A stretch of 60,254 bases of DNA from positions 1 through 60,254 of the forward strand of contig UQAQ01000014.1 of the NCBI GenBank assembly GCA_900539115.1. The letters run 5' to 3'. Made by a program: the position numbers and the translations under genes. The stretch is from an uncultured Roseburia sp. GTDB taxonomy: Bacteria > Bacillota > Clostridia > Lachnospirales > Lachnospiraceae. The notes under the pieces were generated by a model. It worked only from the letters and a program-made list of their open reading frames with translations, was not told where the DNA came from and did not search any database. Below, piece by piece: positions 36,150 through 44,101 of the stretch (position 1 is the first letter of the stretch; every line of letters starts with the position of its first letter).

Positions 36150-36192
36150 CTCTATAGAGTGTGTTGCAAAACTCTTTAGAATGTGTACAAAA
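36149..36192 (+). promoter_or_regulatory. Two-copy 22-bp tandem operator between divergent promoters
   Basis: A 22-bp sequence at 36149-36170 is repeated directly at 36171-36192 with 17 of 22 identical bases. The first copy starts with the perfect 12-bp palindrome ACTCTATAGAGT, the second with ACTCTTTAGAAT. A spacing of 22 bp puts both on the same DNA face. The site lies between the XRE gene and the DUF6273 gene and overlaps the promoters of both, fitting autoregulation by the XRE protein; that link is inferred. Confidence 0.6.
36164..36191 (+). promoter_or_regulatory. Possible promoter of the XRE gene
   Basis: TTGCAA (36164-36169), 16 bases, TACAAA (36186-36191). Both hexamers fall inside the tandem operator. 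It leaves a leader of about 75 bases. Match to consensus is moderate. Confidence 0.4.
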
Positions 36193-36270
36193 CGTACCCT
36201 GTTTGCTATTCTATAAAGATAGAAACGAGTTTCTTCACTTATTCAATTGATTTGGAGGTAGATTGCCATT

Positions 36271-36642
36271 ATGGTCAAAGATGAACTAAACATAACGGTG
36301 GGAGCTCGTATCCGAACAATCCGCGAAAATATGGGATATACCAGAGAACGCTTTAGTGATCTTTGTGACATATCGGATAGTTTTCTGAGTGATGTGGAAC
36401 GTGGAAATAAGAGTCTGACGACCAAGACATTGTACAAAATCTGCAGTTCGACCAATGCATCTGCCGATTACATTCTTCTTGGAAAATCCGAGACTTCGGC
36501 ATCGCAGAAAAGTAAACGAGATCAGGAAAGCCTCGACATGATTGCCTTTTATTTACAATCATTGTCGGATTCACAAAAGAATCATTTGATGGCTATCTCG
36601 CGGGAATTTTATCTCGCAATCACCGGAAATGACGCGGATTGA
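36271..36642 (+). CDS. XRE-family transcriptional regulator
   Basis: 123 residues. An HTH_XRE domain occupies about 8-68 (VGARIRTIRENMGYTRERFSDLCDIS is read as helix 1-2, then SFLSDVERGNKSLT as the recognition region). The C-terminal 50 residues are helical and may dimerise. GGAGG lies upstream of the ATG. It is divergent from the large minus-strand array and separated from it by a tandem operator, so it is the likeliest local controller of the DUF6273 gene and perhaps of the operon beyond. It is followed by a terminator hairpin, so it is probably transcribed alone. Confidence 0.9.
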   Translation: MVKDELNITVGARIRTIRENMGYTRERFSDLCDISDSFLSDVERGNKSLTTKTLYKICSSTNASADYILLGKSETSASQKSKRDQESLDMIAFYLQSLSDSQKNHLMAISREFYLAITGNDAD

Positions 36643-36692
36643 CGACAGATTTACGCTTACTCAATTCTATTTGAACACAAAACTACAGAAAC

Positions 36693-36735
36693 AAGAGACA
36701 GGCCGCTCTCCAAGTGTACCTGTCTCTTATTTCTA
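36693..36735 (+). terminator. Rho-independent terminator after the XRE gene
   Basis: A perfect 10-bp stem, AAGAGACAGG (36693-36702) with CCTGTCTCTT (36719-36728), loop of 16, followed by a moderately T-rich ATTTCTAT. It begins about 50 bases after the XRE stop. The rest of the 357-base gap up to the LytTR gene holds the recurrent GATTCAGGACACCC-like motif (36898-36917) and the LytTR promoter. Confidence 0.65.
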
Positions 36736-36918
36736 TATGATAAAATCTTTCTATTTGAACCCTTTTTCTACACGCTCAATCCGTAAATATTGTAACATCC
36801 TGACAATTTTCCGCATAGCGTTTGTGAAAAATCGGTCATGAACGGTGTATATTTTGTCATAAATGGAAGATATTTTCGTATCATTTCGACATAATTTGTA
36901 ACCATTCAGGACACCCAC

Positions 36919-36955
36919 TACCACAATTTTAAAATTTGTTTTACTTTTTGTGGTA
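36919..36955 (+). promoter_or_regulatory. Inverted repeat flanking the -35 of the LytTR operon
   Basis: TACCACAA (36919-36926) and its exact reverse complement TTGTGGTA (36948-36955), centres about 29 bp apart, with AT-rich sequence between. The arms bracket the predicted -35 box. Arrangement and position suggest binding of a dimeric regulator, possibly the LytTR protein itself. Confidence 0.5.
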
Positions 36956-36968
36956 ATTTTGCTACAAT
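36940..36968 (+). promoter_or_regulatory. Predicted promoter of the LytTR regulator/kinase operon
   Basis: TTTACT (36940-36945), 17 bases, TACAAT (36963-36968), about 32 bases before the ATG. One arm of the inverted repeat lies in the spacer. Confidence 0.6.
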
Positions 36969-36999
36969 AATTGATAACATTACTAGCGGGGGAAACGAT

Positions 37000-37734
37000 A
37001 TGATTAAACGTACAATACTTATTTTGGAAGATGACAACTTGCAACGGGAATCTCTGTGCCGGTGGATGAACGAGTATGCCGGACGGCGGAGCATTTCCCT
37101 GCAGATTCTGCCAGCAGGTTCTATCGCAGAAGCAAGAGAAGCACTTGTGAATCATCCTCCGGTTTTTGCTTTTTTTCTTGATATTTCGCTCAAGGAAGAC
37201 GATAAGGACCATGGCGGGCTGGAATTCAGCCGTTTTTTGCAGGAAACTTCCGCTTACCGCCACACTCCGCTTATTTACGTGACATCGTATAGCGATTATC
37301 TGAAACAGGCATTGAACACCTTTCACTGCTTTGCTTTTCTGCTGAAGCCGTACACGAAAGAGGACTTGTTTACGCAGTTAGACGACTTGTTTGATTCGCA
37401 TATCGAACAGCTCTATATACGCGATCCCGAAGGAATCTACCATGCTCTTAGTCTGGACAGCCTCCTTTACGTGCATTCGGAAGGGCGTTATCTCCATTAT
37501 TTTACAGGTGAATACGAGGTTCGATCGCGTCAGTTCTCAATGGCAGAACTGCTTGGCAAACTGCCTTCTCACTTTGTCCGGTGCCATAAATCCTACATCA
37601 TAAACACGGAAAAAGTGCGGAATTATGATTTTATCAACCACTACATCGAACTGGAAGGTGCCGGCATGCACATCCCGCTAAGCCGTACTATCAAAAGCAA
37701 AACCTACTTTCAGAAAAATAAGACAGGAGAATAG
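37000..37734 (+). CDS. LytTR-family response regulator of a two-component pair
   Basis: 244 residues. Receiver domain (1-125) with acidic pair LEDD, phospho-Asp in FFLDISLKEDD, Thr in YVTSY and Lys in LLKPYT. LytTR DNA-binding domain (about 140-240) with FVRCHKSYIINT and IPLSRTIK. Its stop is 2 bases before the kinase start, so they form an operon. Similar to AgrA/VirR-type regulators of secreted or surface functions. The ribosome site is GCGGGGG. Confidence 0.93.
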   Translation: MIKRTILILEDDNLQRESLCRWMNEYAGRRSISLQILPAGSIAEAREALVNHPPVFAFFLDISLKEDDKDHGGLEFSRFLQETSAYRHTPLIYVTSYSDYLKQALNTFHCFAFLLKPYTKEDLFTQLDDLFDSHIEQLYIRDPEGIYHALSLDSLLYVHSEGRYLHYFTGEYEVRSRQFSMAELLGKLPSHFVRCHKSYIINTEKVRNYDFINHYIELEGAGMHIPLSRTIKSKTYFQKNKTGE

Positions 37735-37736
37735 CT

Positions 37737-39032
37737 ATGAATAATATTATTGCAACGATTTTTTCATCTCTTTACCAGCAGATTGTCCTTATTGCAAGTT
37801 GTCTGTTTATACTGCAGCTGCCACTTGAAAAATGGAGGAACCGGCGAACCCTTATTACATTTTTTCTTTCGTGGATTCCCATTTTTCTCATCCAGAATTT
37901 CAACAATAACTGGGTACTCCCATCCCTTTTTCTGTTGCTTGGAATCTTTACCCTCGCATTGCATATCATCACCGGATGCCGGTATTTTCACGCCCTTTTG
38001 TCAATATGTATCAGCTATTTTATTATGCTTCTTCTCAATATGCCGTTTCTATTTGTGTGCTATCTTCTTTGGGATCCACAACTCATCCTCGGTTCTGCCT
38101 GGTTTTCCTTTGGAATTGCCGTTATCAGTTCTGTTTTCCAATATTTGGTTATCAGGCACTTGCCTGTCCGCCGGCTTTTTAAAAGCCTATGCCGAATTCC
38201 CGTCTCTATCAGCTATTTTATCCTTCTTTTTCTCGCCGTGCTGGCTCTTTTGTGCAGCCTGAACACGGAGATTACTTATATTCCGCATTTTGTTAAAAAC
38301 TTTTTAATCGTATTTCTTATCCTGATTTCCGGATTGGTCTTTATCCAGCAAATCCTCATTAACCGCCGCAGCACGATGGAACTGCATTATTATGAGCAAT
38401 ATCTGCCGGTTCTCGACAACTTGATTCAAAAAGTGCGGGAGACGCAGCACGGCCACAATAACACGATTCAAGCAATCCTGCATTTGATCGACGTTGACAG
38501 TGACAATGAAAAGATTTCCGAAGCATTGTCAAATTATACCAATGAGTTGCAGAAAAGTTTTCTTCCCTCTTCACTGCTTCGCCTTGAAAATAAGCTGCTT
38601 GCCGCCCTTTTGTACCACAAACACTGTCAGGCAGCTGAGCAGGGGATGACGATTCATTTTCATATTGCGAACCCCATGTGTCGCTGCCGGGCGAGTGAAT
38701 TTGAACTGGTCGATGCGGTCGGGATTCTCGTGGACAATGCACTGGAAGCGAGCAGCCGCGGCGATAACATCTATGTGTCGATCCATGCCTCGCACCACAA
38801 TGGCACGGAGGGCATAAAAATCGTCGTTGACAATCCGGGAGAGACCGTCAACGACGCATTTCGCGAACAAATATTGAAAAGGGGATATACGACCAAAACC
38901 GTCGAGGCGGAAAAACACGGGCTTGGGCTTTCCATCCTGCAAAACATTGTGAAAAAGCACAATGGCGCGCTGATGATCTCAAACGCGCTCCACGACGAAT
39001 TGCAGTACATCTCCTTTACCTTACTCCTGTAA
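37737..39032 (+). CDS. GHKL (AgrC-like) sensor histidine kinase
   Basis: 431 residues. Six hydrophobic segments (about 8-215) form a membrane sensor of the AgrC/NatK type with no separate extracellular domain. The dimerisation segment has the probable phospho-His in RETQHGHNNTIQ (about 237-248). The ATPase domain (about 320-430) has the N box VDNALEAS, VDNPGE and HGLGLSIL. Partner is the LytTR regulator immediately upstream. No AgrB-like peptidase or AgrD-like peptide gene is seen nearby, so the stimulus is unknown. Its end overlaps the convergent hydrolase gene by 12 bases. Confidence 0.92.
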   Translation: MNNIIATIFSSLYQQIVLIASCLFILQLPLEKWRNRRTLITFFLSWIPIFLIQNFNNNWVLPSLFLLLGIFTLALHIITGCRYFHALLSICISYFIMLLLNMPFLFVCYLLWDPQLILGSAWFSFGIAVISSVFQYLVIRHLPVRRLFKSLCRIPVSISYFILLFLAVLALLCSLNTEITYIPHFVKNFLIVFLILISGLVFIQQILINRRSTMELHYYEQYLPVLDNLIQKVRETQHGHNNTIQAILHLIDVDSDNEKISEALSNYTNELQKSFLPSSLLRLENKLLAALLYHKHCQAAEQGMTIHFHIANPMCRCRASEFELVDAVGILVDNALEASSRGDNIYVSIHASHHNGTEGIKIVVDNPGETVNDAFREQILKRGYTTKTVEAEKHGLGLSILQNIVKKHNGALMISNALHDELQYISFTLLL

Positions 39033-39578
39033 ATAGTTCTTTGTCTCCTGCATGACCTCACGTAGGATGTCAATATTTTCCAACGTGTCGTCGGTTTCGA
39101 GCGAATGATTTACCCCCTCGATCCGGGAACTTCGGATCTGCGCCTGCGCGCACTGATAGATCACGTTATCGACATCCGGAACCCACGGATCCGCGGTGCC
39201 GCAAAAAGCGATGCCCGGCGCCGGATTTGCCAAAAATGTCTGTGCGAGCGGTGTATAATAAATCTGCTTTGCATTCAACCGGTAAACATTGGTAAAATGT
39301 GCTGCTACGGCTGTGCCAATGCTTTTGGATATGAATACGATCTCGTCGTACTCCTGCCACGGGATCGGCGCAAGAAATTTCTCCGCACTCTCGCAGGCTT
39401 CGTCAAAAGCTTCTCTCATTTTCTCCGCATTTCCACGTATATTCGTTGTTTTCTTGATCTGGTAATCCACTTCCAAAAAGGTGTCATACCCGCATTCTTT
39501 TGCCAGTTTTTTACTGTAATACAACAATGGTTTATTAAAACGGTACCCGATTCCCGGGAAAAATACTGCTATTTTCAC
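39021..39578 (-). CDS. Small alpha/beta-hydrolase-like protein
   Basis: 185 residues, GTG start with AAAGGAG 8 bases upstream. Nucleophile Ser in ISKSIGTAVA, acid Asp in FCGTADPWVP and His in GVNHSLE form a plausible triad, and the protein has the compact size of RBBP9/YdeN-like or dienelactone-hydrolase-like esterases. Cytoplasmic. Substrate unknown. It has its own promoter and is convergent with the histidine kinase gene. Confidence 0.78.
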   Translation of the reverse strand: MKIAVFFPGIGYRFNKPLLYYSKKLAKECGYDTFLEVDYQIKKTTNIRGNAEKMREAFDEACESAEKFLAPIPWQEYDEIVFISKSIGTAVAAHFTNVYRLNAKQIYYTPLAQTFLANPAPGIAFCGTADPWVPDVDNVIYQCAQAQIRSSRIEGVNHSLETDDTLENIDILREVMQETKNYLQE

Positions 39579-39679
39579 ATTGATTCTCCTTTTATCTGCG
39601 GCAATATTGATTCAACATTTTGATCAATTTTCTGCATTTGTTTTCCTTATATATTCTATTCCAAAGTTTCGTTTTTCAG

Positions 39680-39708
39680 ATTATACCATATTTGTTACAA
39701 CGAAACAA
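39680..39708 (-). promoter_or_regulatory. Promoter of the hydrolase gene
   Basis: On the minus strand TTGTTT (39703-39708), 17 bases, TATAAT (39680-39685) with a TGG extension directly before the -10. The leader is about 95 bases. Confidence 0.65.
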
Positions 39709-39755
39709 GAACAAGAACGCAACGAGAGCGTTTTTGAATAATCTGTAAGAAAAAT

Positions 39756-39833
39756 CTCGTTTTCGTGTAATTTTGTGGTTTTAAAAAACTCGTTTTCGTG
39801 ATATACTATACTTATAAAAATCTCGTTTTCGTG
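39756..39833 (+). repeat. Three direct repeats CTCGTTTTCGTG at exact 33-bp spacing
   Basis: Identical 12-bp cores start at 39756, 39789 and 39822. The period of 33 bp is close to three helical turns, so the copies face the same side. They surround the predicted -10 of the downstream ATPase gene, with the third copy just before the ribosome site, which looks like an iterated operator for repression. Confidence 0.8.
39799..39807 (+). promoter_or_regulatory. Extended -10 promoter element of the ATPase gene
   Basis: TGATATACT (TG-n-TATACT) at 39799-39807. The TG belongs to the second direct repeat. No good -35 is visible, consistent with an extended -10 promoter. Start of transcription would be near 39813, giving a short leader containing the third repeat. 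Confidence 0.5.
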
Positions 39834-39849
39834 TAAGGAGGGGTATATC

Positions 39850-41199
39850 ATGAAACGAAAAATCTATGATTCCATGCAGAAATGGAAAGAAGAAAATGGG
39901 CGTACTGCCTTATTGATCGATGGTGCAAGGCGTGTCGGTAAAAGTTATATTGCGCAGGAGTTTGCCAAAAAGGAATATAAAAGTTATATTCTTATTGACT
40001 TCAACCGTGCGCCTGCTGAAATTACAGATCTTTTTGTTCATTATTTAAACGACTTAAATATGTTTTTTCTCTATTTATCAAACTTTTATGGAGTAAAACT
40101 CTATGAACGTGAAAGTTTGATTATTTTTGACGAAGTTCAATTGTTTCCCAAAGCACGCGCTGCCATCAAATATCTTGTCGAAGACGGGCGTTATGATTAT
40201 GTTGAAACCGGTTCCCTGATGACGATTAAGAAAAATGTTGCAGACATCGTCATTCCTTCCGAAGAACGCCATATGAAAATGTACCCTTTGGATTTCGAAG
40301 AATTTTTATGGGCGCTCGACAACGATACACTGATGGATTTTATTCGCCTTTGTTTTGAGGAAAAAAAGCCTATGGGGCAAGTGCTTCACCGCAAAACTAT
40401 GGACTATTTCCGCCAATATCTTATCGTCGGCGGGATGCCGCAGGCTGTAAAAACTTACCGTGATTCGCACGATTTTGACCAAGTCGACCGTGTTAAGCGG
40501 GATATTTTGGAACTTTACCGGGCAGATATCATAAAACACGCAGAAGGTTATCAGATGAAAGTAGCCCAGATTTTTGACGACATTCCTGCCCAGTTACAGA
40601 AACATGATACAAAATTCAAATTTTCCTCTTTGAAGAAGGAGGCACGTTTCCGGGAATATGAGGATGCTTTATTCTGGCTTTCTGATGCCATGATTACAAA
40701 TATCTGCTACAATTCGACAGCACCAAATATCGGATTGAAGCTGAATATGGATCGCATGACATTGAAGTGCTATATGGCAGATACCGGTCTTTTGATCAGC
40801 CATGCTTTTGATGAAAACGGATTGGTAAGTGAAGAAATTTATAAGAAACTTTTATTTGACAAATTGGAAGTAAATAAAGGAATGATTATGGAAAATATTG
40901 TCGCCCAGATGCTTACGGCAAGCGGCCATAAATTGTATTTTTATTCCAATCCTTCCCGCGACGATGCAAGTCTCCGCATGGAAATCGACTTTTTGACCGC
41001 AAAAAGTAAGATCAGCAACCGCCATAATATTTCACCAATTGAGGTGAAATCAAGTAAAAATTATACGCTGACTTCCCTGCGTAAATTTAAAGAAAAATAC
41101 AAAGATCAGCTGCACATTCCTTATGTGCTTCACCCCAATGATCTGAAAGAAGAAGATGGGATTCTTTTTCTTCCGTTATACATGACACCATTAATATAA
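39850..41199 (+). CDS. AAA_14/DUF4143 ATPase
   Basis: 449 residues. Walker A GARRVGKS (about 25-32), Walker B LIIFDEVQLFP, and ETGSLMTI as sensor region make the AAA_14 domain (about 18-150). The DUF4143 domain fills about 200-360 and the C-terminal part contains a nuclease-like EIDFLTAK...ISPIEVKSSKNY segment, seen in many members. Family proteins are abundant in anaerobes, often stand-alone, and their role is uncertain; mobile or defence links are suggested. AAGGAGG precedes the ATG. Confidence 0.9.
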   Translation: MKRKIYDSMQKWKEENGRTALLIDGARRVGKSYIAQEFAKKEYKSYILIDFNRAPAEITDLFVHYLNDLNMFFLYLSNFYGVKLYERESLIIFDEVQLFPKARAAIKYLVEDGRYDYVETGSLMTIKKNVADIVIPSEERHMKMYPLDFEEFLWALDNDTLMDFIRLCFEEKKPMGQVLHRKTMDYFRQYLIVGGMPQAVKTYRDSHDFDQVDRVKRDILELYRADIIKHAEGYQMKVAQIFDDIPAQLQKHDTKFKFSSLKKEARFREYEDALFWLSDAMITNICYNSTAPNIGLKLNMDRMTLKCYMADTGLLISHAFDENGLVSEEIYKKLLFDKLEVNKGMIMENIVAQMLTASGHKLYFYSNPSRDDASLRMEIDFLTAKSKISNRHNISPIEVKSSKNYTLTSLRKFKEKYKDQLHIPYVLHPNDLKEEDGILFLPLYMTPLI

Positions 41200-41240
41200 A
41201 ACGATTCAGGACCACGGAAAGAGAGAAGTCCTGAATCGTT
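41200..41240 (-). terminator. Strong hairpin between convergent genes
   Basis: A perfect 13-bp stem, AACGATTCAGGAC (41200-41212) with GTCCTGAATCGTT (41228-41240). On the minus strand it is followed by a TTTATATT stretch, so it best fits termination of the lipoprotein transcript; it may serve both directions. Its arm carries the GATTCAGGAC motif found elsewhere in the window. Confidence 0.65.
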
Positions 41241-41246
41241 ACGCAC

Positions 41247-42677
41247 CTAATCCTTTTCCTTTGGCGTCATATATAAGAAATCAATCGGCCCTTCGTCGTC
41301 ACCGCCGCCCAGAAATCCGAGCATATAAATCTTCCCATCCGAACCGACTTGGAACTCTCCATGCATATCCGGAAAAAGCTTCTGATTCTTTGAATCAACA
41401 ATTTTTTCCAGTATTTTTGTCTCTTTGTTATAATGAAATACCCCATTAAAATAGGAAAAATAGATTTCGCCGGTATTCTCATTGACACAATACCGGATCG
41501 GTTCATCCCCTTTCCAGTATTCCAAATAATCCAATTCCTGCATTTCCTCATTGTAACTCCGATAATGGATGCTCTCCGGTATCCCCTCTGAAATCGCCGA
41601 ATAATCCAGCTTTTCCTTTGTCTCTCCCGTCTCCACATCGATCATTTCCAATATGTTTTTATCATTGTCAAAGTTGTAAAAAATGCCATCATAATAACTG
41701 CCATACATTGCCACATCAAAACTTCTTTCAATCTTCATGGTCTTCAAATCAACGACATATGATGCCTGCTTTTCCTTGGATTCCAGATTGCAGTTAAATA
41801 TCGCCTTTTCCCTTGTCAATGGCACAATATTATATTTGTCTGTCGGATCTTTCTCCAAATGATTCTTTTTATACCATTCTGACACAGTGAAATCATACAA
41901 TGTCTTTCCGTTCTCATCCCCTGTCATCAAACGTTTCCCGTCGAAATACCACAAAAGTCCTGCCCCGGCATCATAATGGTAATACTCTCCATCCCCAAAT
42001 ACCGCATGCTGTTCCATTTTCCATTTTTTCCCATCGAATTGTCCTGTCTTCCATCCGGAAGTGTCCCCATAATATGACACCGCAAAATGGTCTGTTTGAT
42101 CGATAAACCCACTCCAGCACTCCCAGATATCGCCCGTCCCCAATCGCTTTTCATCGTACTTCTTTGCGGTAGATTCATCAATTAACAATTTTACTGCCTC
42201 CGGATCCGCTTCCGGTTCTTCGAAACTCAGTTCTTCATAAAGATTTTTATTGCACTGATAGCCAAGTTCTTTTTCCAGATTCCGCTCCTTCTTCTCCGCT
42301 TCGGTAACCTTCCTGGCGATTGACCATGTTTCCTCTTTAGAATTTTCGGTTGTTTTGTCCCAATCCTTAAAAAATATGTAGGTTCCCGTCAAATCCTGTT
42401 TTCCATCCACACCGATATCATAGGAATACGCCCCATTGTGCGTCCTAAAGTTAAAAATAAGATTTAACTGCTGTTTTTTAACTTCCATCATACTGCAAAA
42501 ATAATCAATGGCATCCTGACACTCTTCATAAGCCTGCTTAGATGCCGGCTTGATCTCATCCTTGATCTGCTGCTGCGATTGCTCCTGCGTCTGTTCTGTC
42601 TCCTTTTTTCCACAGGAAACCGCTCCTATACACAAAGCCCCTGCCAGAGCAAAAATTGATAAACGCCTCCAATCCAT
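41247..42677 (-). CDS. Lipoprotein, probably beta-propeller-like
   Basis: 476 residues. Signal sequence with lipobox AVSC (Cys22), then a Gln/Glu-rich linker and a long beta-rich region. The second half has repeated patterns such as GIFYNFDNDKNILEMIDVETGETKE (read in parts), ETGEIYFSYFNGVFHY and DGKIYMLGF, which look like propeller blades. No catalytic motif is recognised. AGGAGG precedes the ATG. It follows the Dabb gene by 21 bases and is ended by a strong hairpin, so the two form a small operon. Function unknown. Confidence 0.75.
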   Translation of the reverse strand: MDWRRLSIFALAGALCIGAVSCGKKETEQTQEQSQQQIKDEIKPASKQAYEECQDAIDYFCSMMEVKKQQLNLIFNFRTHNGAYSYDIGVDGKQDLTGTYIFFKDWDKTTENSKEETWSIARKVTEAEKKERNLEKELGYQCNKNLYEELSFEEPEADPEAVKLLIDESTAKKYDEKRLGTGDIWECWSGFIDQTDHFAVSYYGDTSGWKTGQFDGKKWKMEQHAVFGDGEYYHYDAGAGLLWYFDGKRLMTGDENGKTLYDFTVSEWYKKNHLEKDPTDKYNIVPLTREKAIFNCNLESKEKQASYVVDLKTMKIERSFDVAMYGSYYDGIFYNFDNDKNILEMIDVETGETKEKLDYSAISEGIPESIHYRSYNEEMQELDYLEYWKGDEPIRYCVNENTGEIYFSYFNGVFHYNKETKILEKIVDSKNQKLFPDMHGEFQVGSDGKIYMLGFLGGGDDEGPIDFLYMTPKEKD

Positions 42678-42698
42678 GCTTCTCCTCCTCTTCTACAA

Positions 42699-43013
42699 CT
42701 ATTTATTCTCTGTTGTCCCTGTCACCAGATCGCCGCAAAGCCGGTCCGTCACGATATTTTTGCAGCGTTCACGGTGCGTCACATGCAACGGATGATTCAT
42801 AAATGCTTTCAATGCTGCTTCGTCTGTAAATTCGGCATAAAAGACAAGGTCGTATCCGCCCGCGATGTTCTTCCCAATTTCCGCCTGCAAAAGTCCGTCG
42901 ATGTTTCCATTCATCGTCGCTACCGAATCCTGCATAAACCGAAGCGCTTCTTCCTCGCCATGCTTTTCCTTTACTTCCTCTGTATAGTTCCAAAACAAAA
43001 TGTGTCGAATCAT
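42699..43013 (-). CDS. Dabb-family (stress-responsive A/B barrel) protein
   Basis: 104 residues. MIRHILFWNY start, ESEIGKNI-like centre (LLQAEIGKNIAGGYDLVFYAEF) and HPLHVTHRE near the end are typical of Dabb dimeric ferredoxin-like barrels. Roles vary from enzyme to stress protein; none can be assigned. GAGGGGG lies before the ATG and a strong promoter 30 bases upstream. Confidence 0.88.
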   Translation of the reverse strand: MIRHILFWNYTEEVKEKHGEEEALRFMQDSVATMNGNIDGLLQAEIGKNIAGGYDLVFYAEFTDEAALKAFMNHPLHVTHRERCKNIVTDRLCGDLVTGTTENK

Positions 43014-43044
43014 GCGTCTGCCCCCTCTGAATTTACTTATAATC

Positions 43045-43074
43045 AGTATACTATTTCTGTGCTGTATCTGTCAA
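43045..43074 (-). promoter_or_regulatory. Promoter of the Dabb-lipoprotein operon
   Basis: On the minus strand TTGACA (43069-43074), 18 bases, TATACT (43045-43050). It lies about 35 bases before the Dabb start codon. Confidence 0.75.
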
Positions 43075-43130
43075 TCCTTGGAAGTTTTGATTCGGCTGGC
43101 ATATTGCTTCTATCAATACAGGAAATTCCA

Positions 43131-43904
43131 CTACACCATATACTCATCTATATATTTATCTATATTTTTCATGTCTAATGCCCTTTTCCCCGTTTCATGA
43201 AACATCAAAAGATCCCGTCCGATCAAAATGTCATTTTTTTCATAAATATCCAATTTTCGCAATGTTCCATTGTAATAAACACTATCATCCATCATCCCAA
43301 AATGTTCCACATAAAAAATCTTCGCCGTCCGTTTATTCATCACTGTAAAATCAGGATAAAATGGTTTCTTCTGTCCATCCACCATCAAATATACCGGCTT
43401 TTCATATCGATACAAAATTCCCCGTCTCTCAAAATGGTCCGCAATGATCTTTTCCGATTTTGACCGAACCCGCTCGCCTTTATTGGTATAAATTTCCGTC
43501 CGATCATCCTCAATCGGCTTCCCTTCGTAGGTTTCTTCCACAAATCTACGAATCTTTTCTTCCCTGCTCAAAATTCCTGTCGTAATCAATTTCCTTTTCC
43601 CCGCGTGCATATCATTGTATATTTTTTCCAAGTTGAATTCATCAATATTTCGCAACGCCTTCTTTAAATTTGCAATTTGCTTTTCTATTTCCGGAAGCAA
43701 TTTTGCATAATATTCCTCTTCAACCAACCGCTTAAGTGCCGTCACTTCCTGCTTCCCGACATATTTCTGATCCAAATAATAGCGGTAATGTCCACGAATT
43801 TTTTTACATTCCACCTTTCGAATCTGCACCCCTTGTAATCTCTTTTCAAGACCTTTCTTGATTTTCTCCAATTGTTCCATTCTCTGTAAGATTTTTCTCT
43901 CCAT
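43131..43904 (-). CDS. PD-(D/E)XK nuclease-like protein with coiled-coil N-terminus
   Basis: 257 residues from the ATG (a TTG directly precedes it); GCGGGG is the ribosome site. The N-terminal half is charged and helical with repeated Lys/Glu heptads. The C-terminal half has RSKSEKIIADHFERRGI, a PFYPDFTVMN strand and a FYVEHFGMMD strand, the E...PD...(E)xK-like order of VSR/restriction-like folds. The usual Lys after the last acid is replaced by His-Phe-Gly, as in related families. Target unknown; possible role in DNA processing or defence. It has its own promoter. Confidence 0.72.
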   Translation of the reverse strand: MERKILQRMEQLEKIKKGLEKRLQGVQIRKVECKKIRGHYRYYLDQKYVGKQEVTALKRLVEEEYYAKLLPEIEKQIANLKKALRNIDEFNLEKIYNDMHAGKRKLITTGILSREEKIRRFVEETYEGKPIEDDRTEIYTNKGERVRSKSEKIIADHFERRGILYRYEKPVYLMVDGQKKPFYPDFTVMNKRTAKIFYVEHFGMMDDSVYYNGTLRKLDIYEKNDILIGRDLLMFHETGKRALDMKNIDKYIDEYMV

Positions 43905-43994
43905 CAAATTCCCCGCTTTCTATTTAATTTTGTTTTGTGTGAATTCTTGTACGAAATGTACTTGTAAGAAATCTTGATTTCCAATTACTCATTT

Positions 43995-44023
43995 AGTATA
44001 ACATAGTTCATTTACAAAGACAA
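43995..44023 (-). promoter_or_regulatory. Promoter of the nuclease-like gene
   Basis: On the minus strand TTGTCT (44018-44023), 17 bases, TATACT (43995-44000). The leader is about 85 bases. Confidence 0.6.
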
Positions 44024-44101
44024 CCTGTTTTGGTGCTTTTTATTTGTTTGGTTTTGTGAGGCCGGGGAAAGGCAGCGGATTCCGGCGGTTTCCTCTGTTT
44101 T

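Noticed and set aside
36643..39850. An agr-type quorum system (AgrB/AgrD) around the histidine kinase
   Set aside because: Only the kinase and regulator are present. I found no peptidase-like membrane protein or small precursor peptide with a ribosome site nearby.
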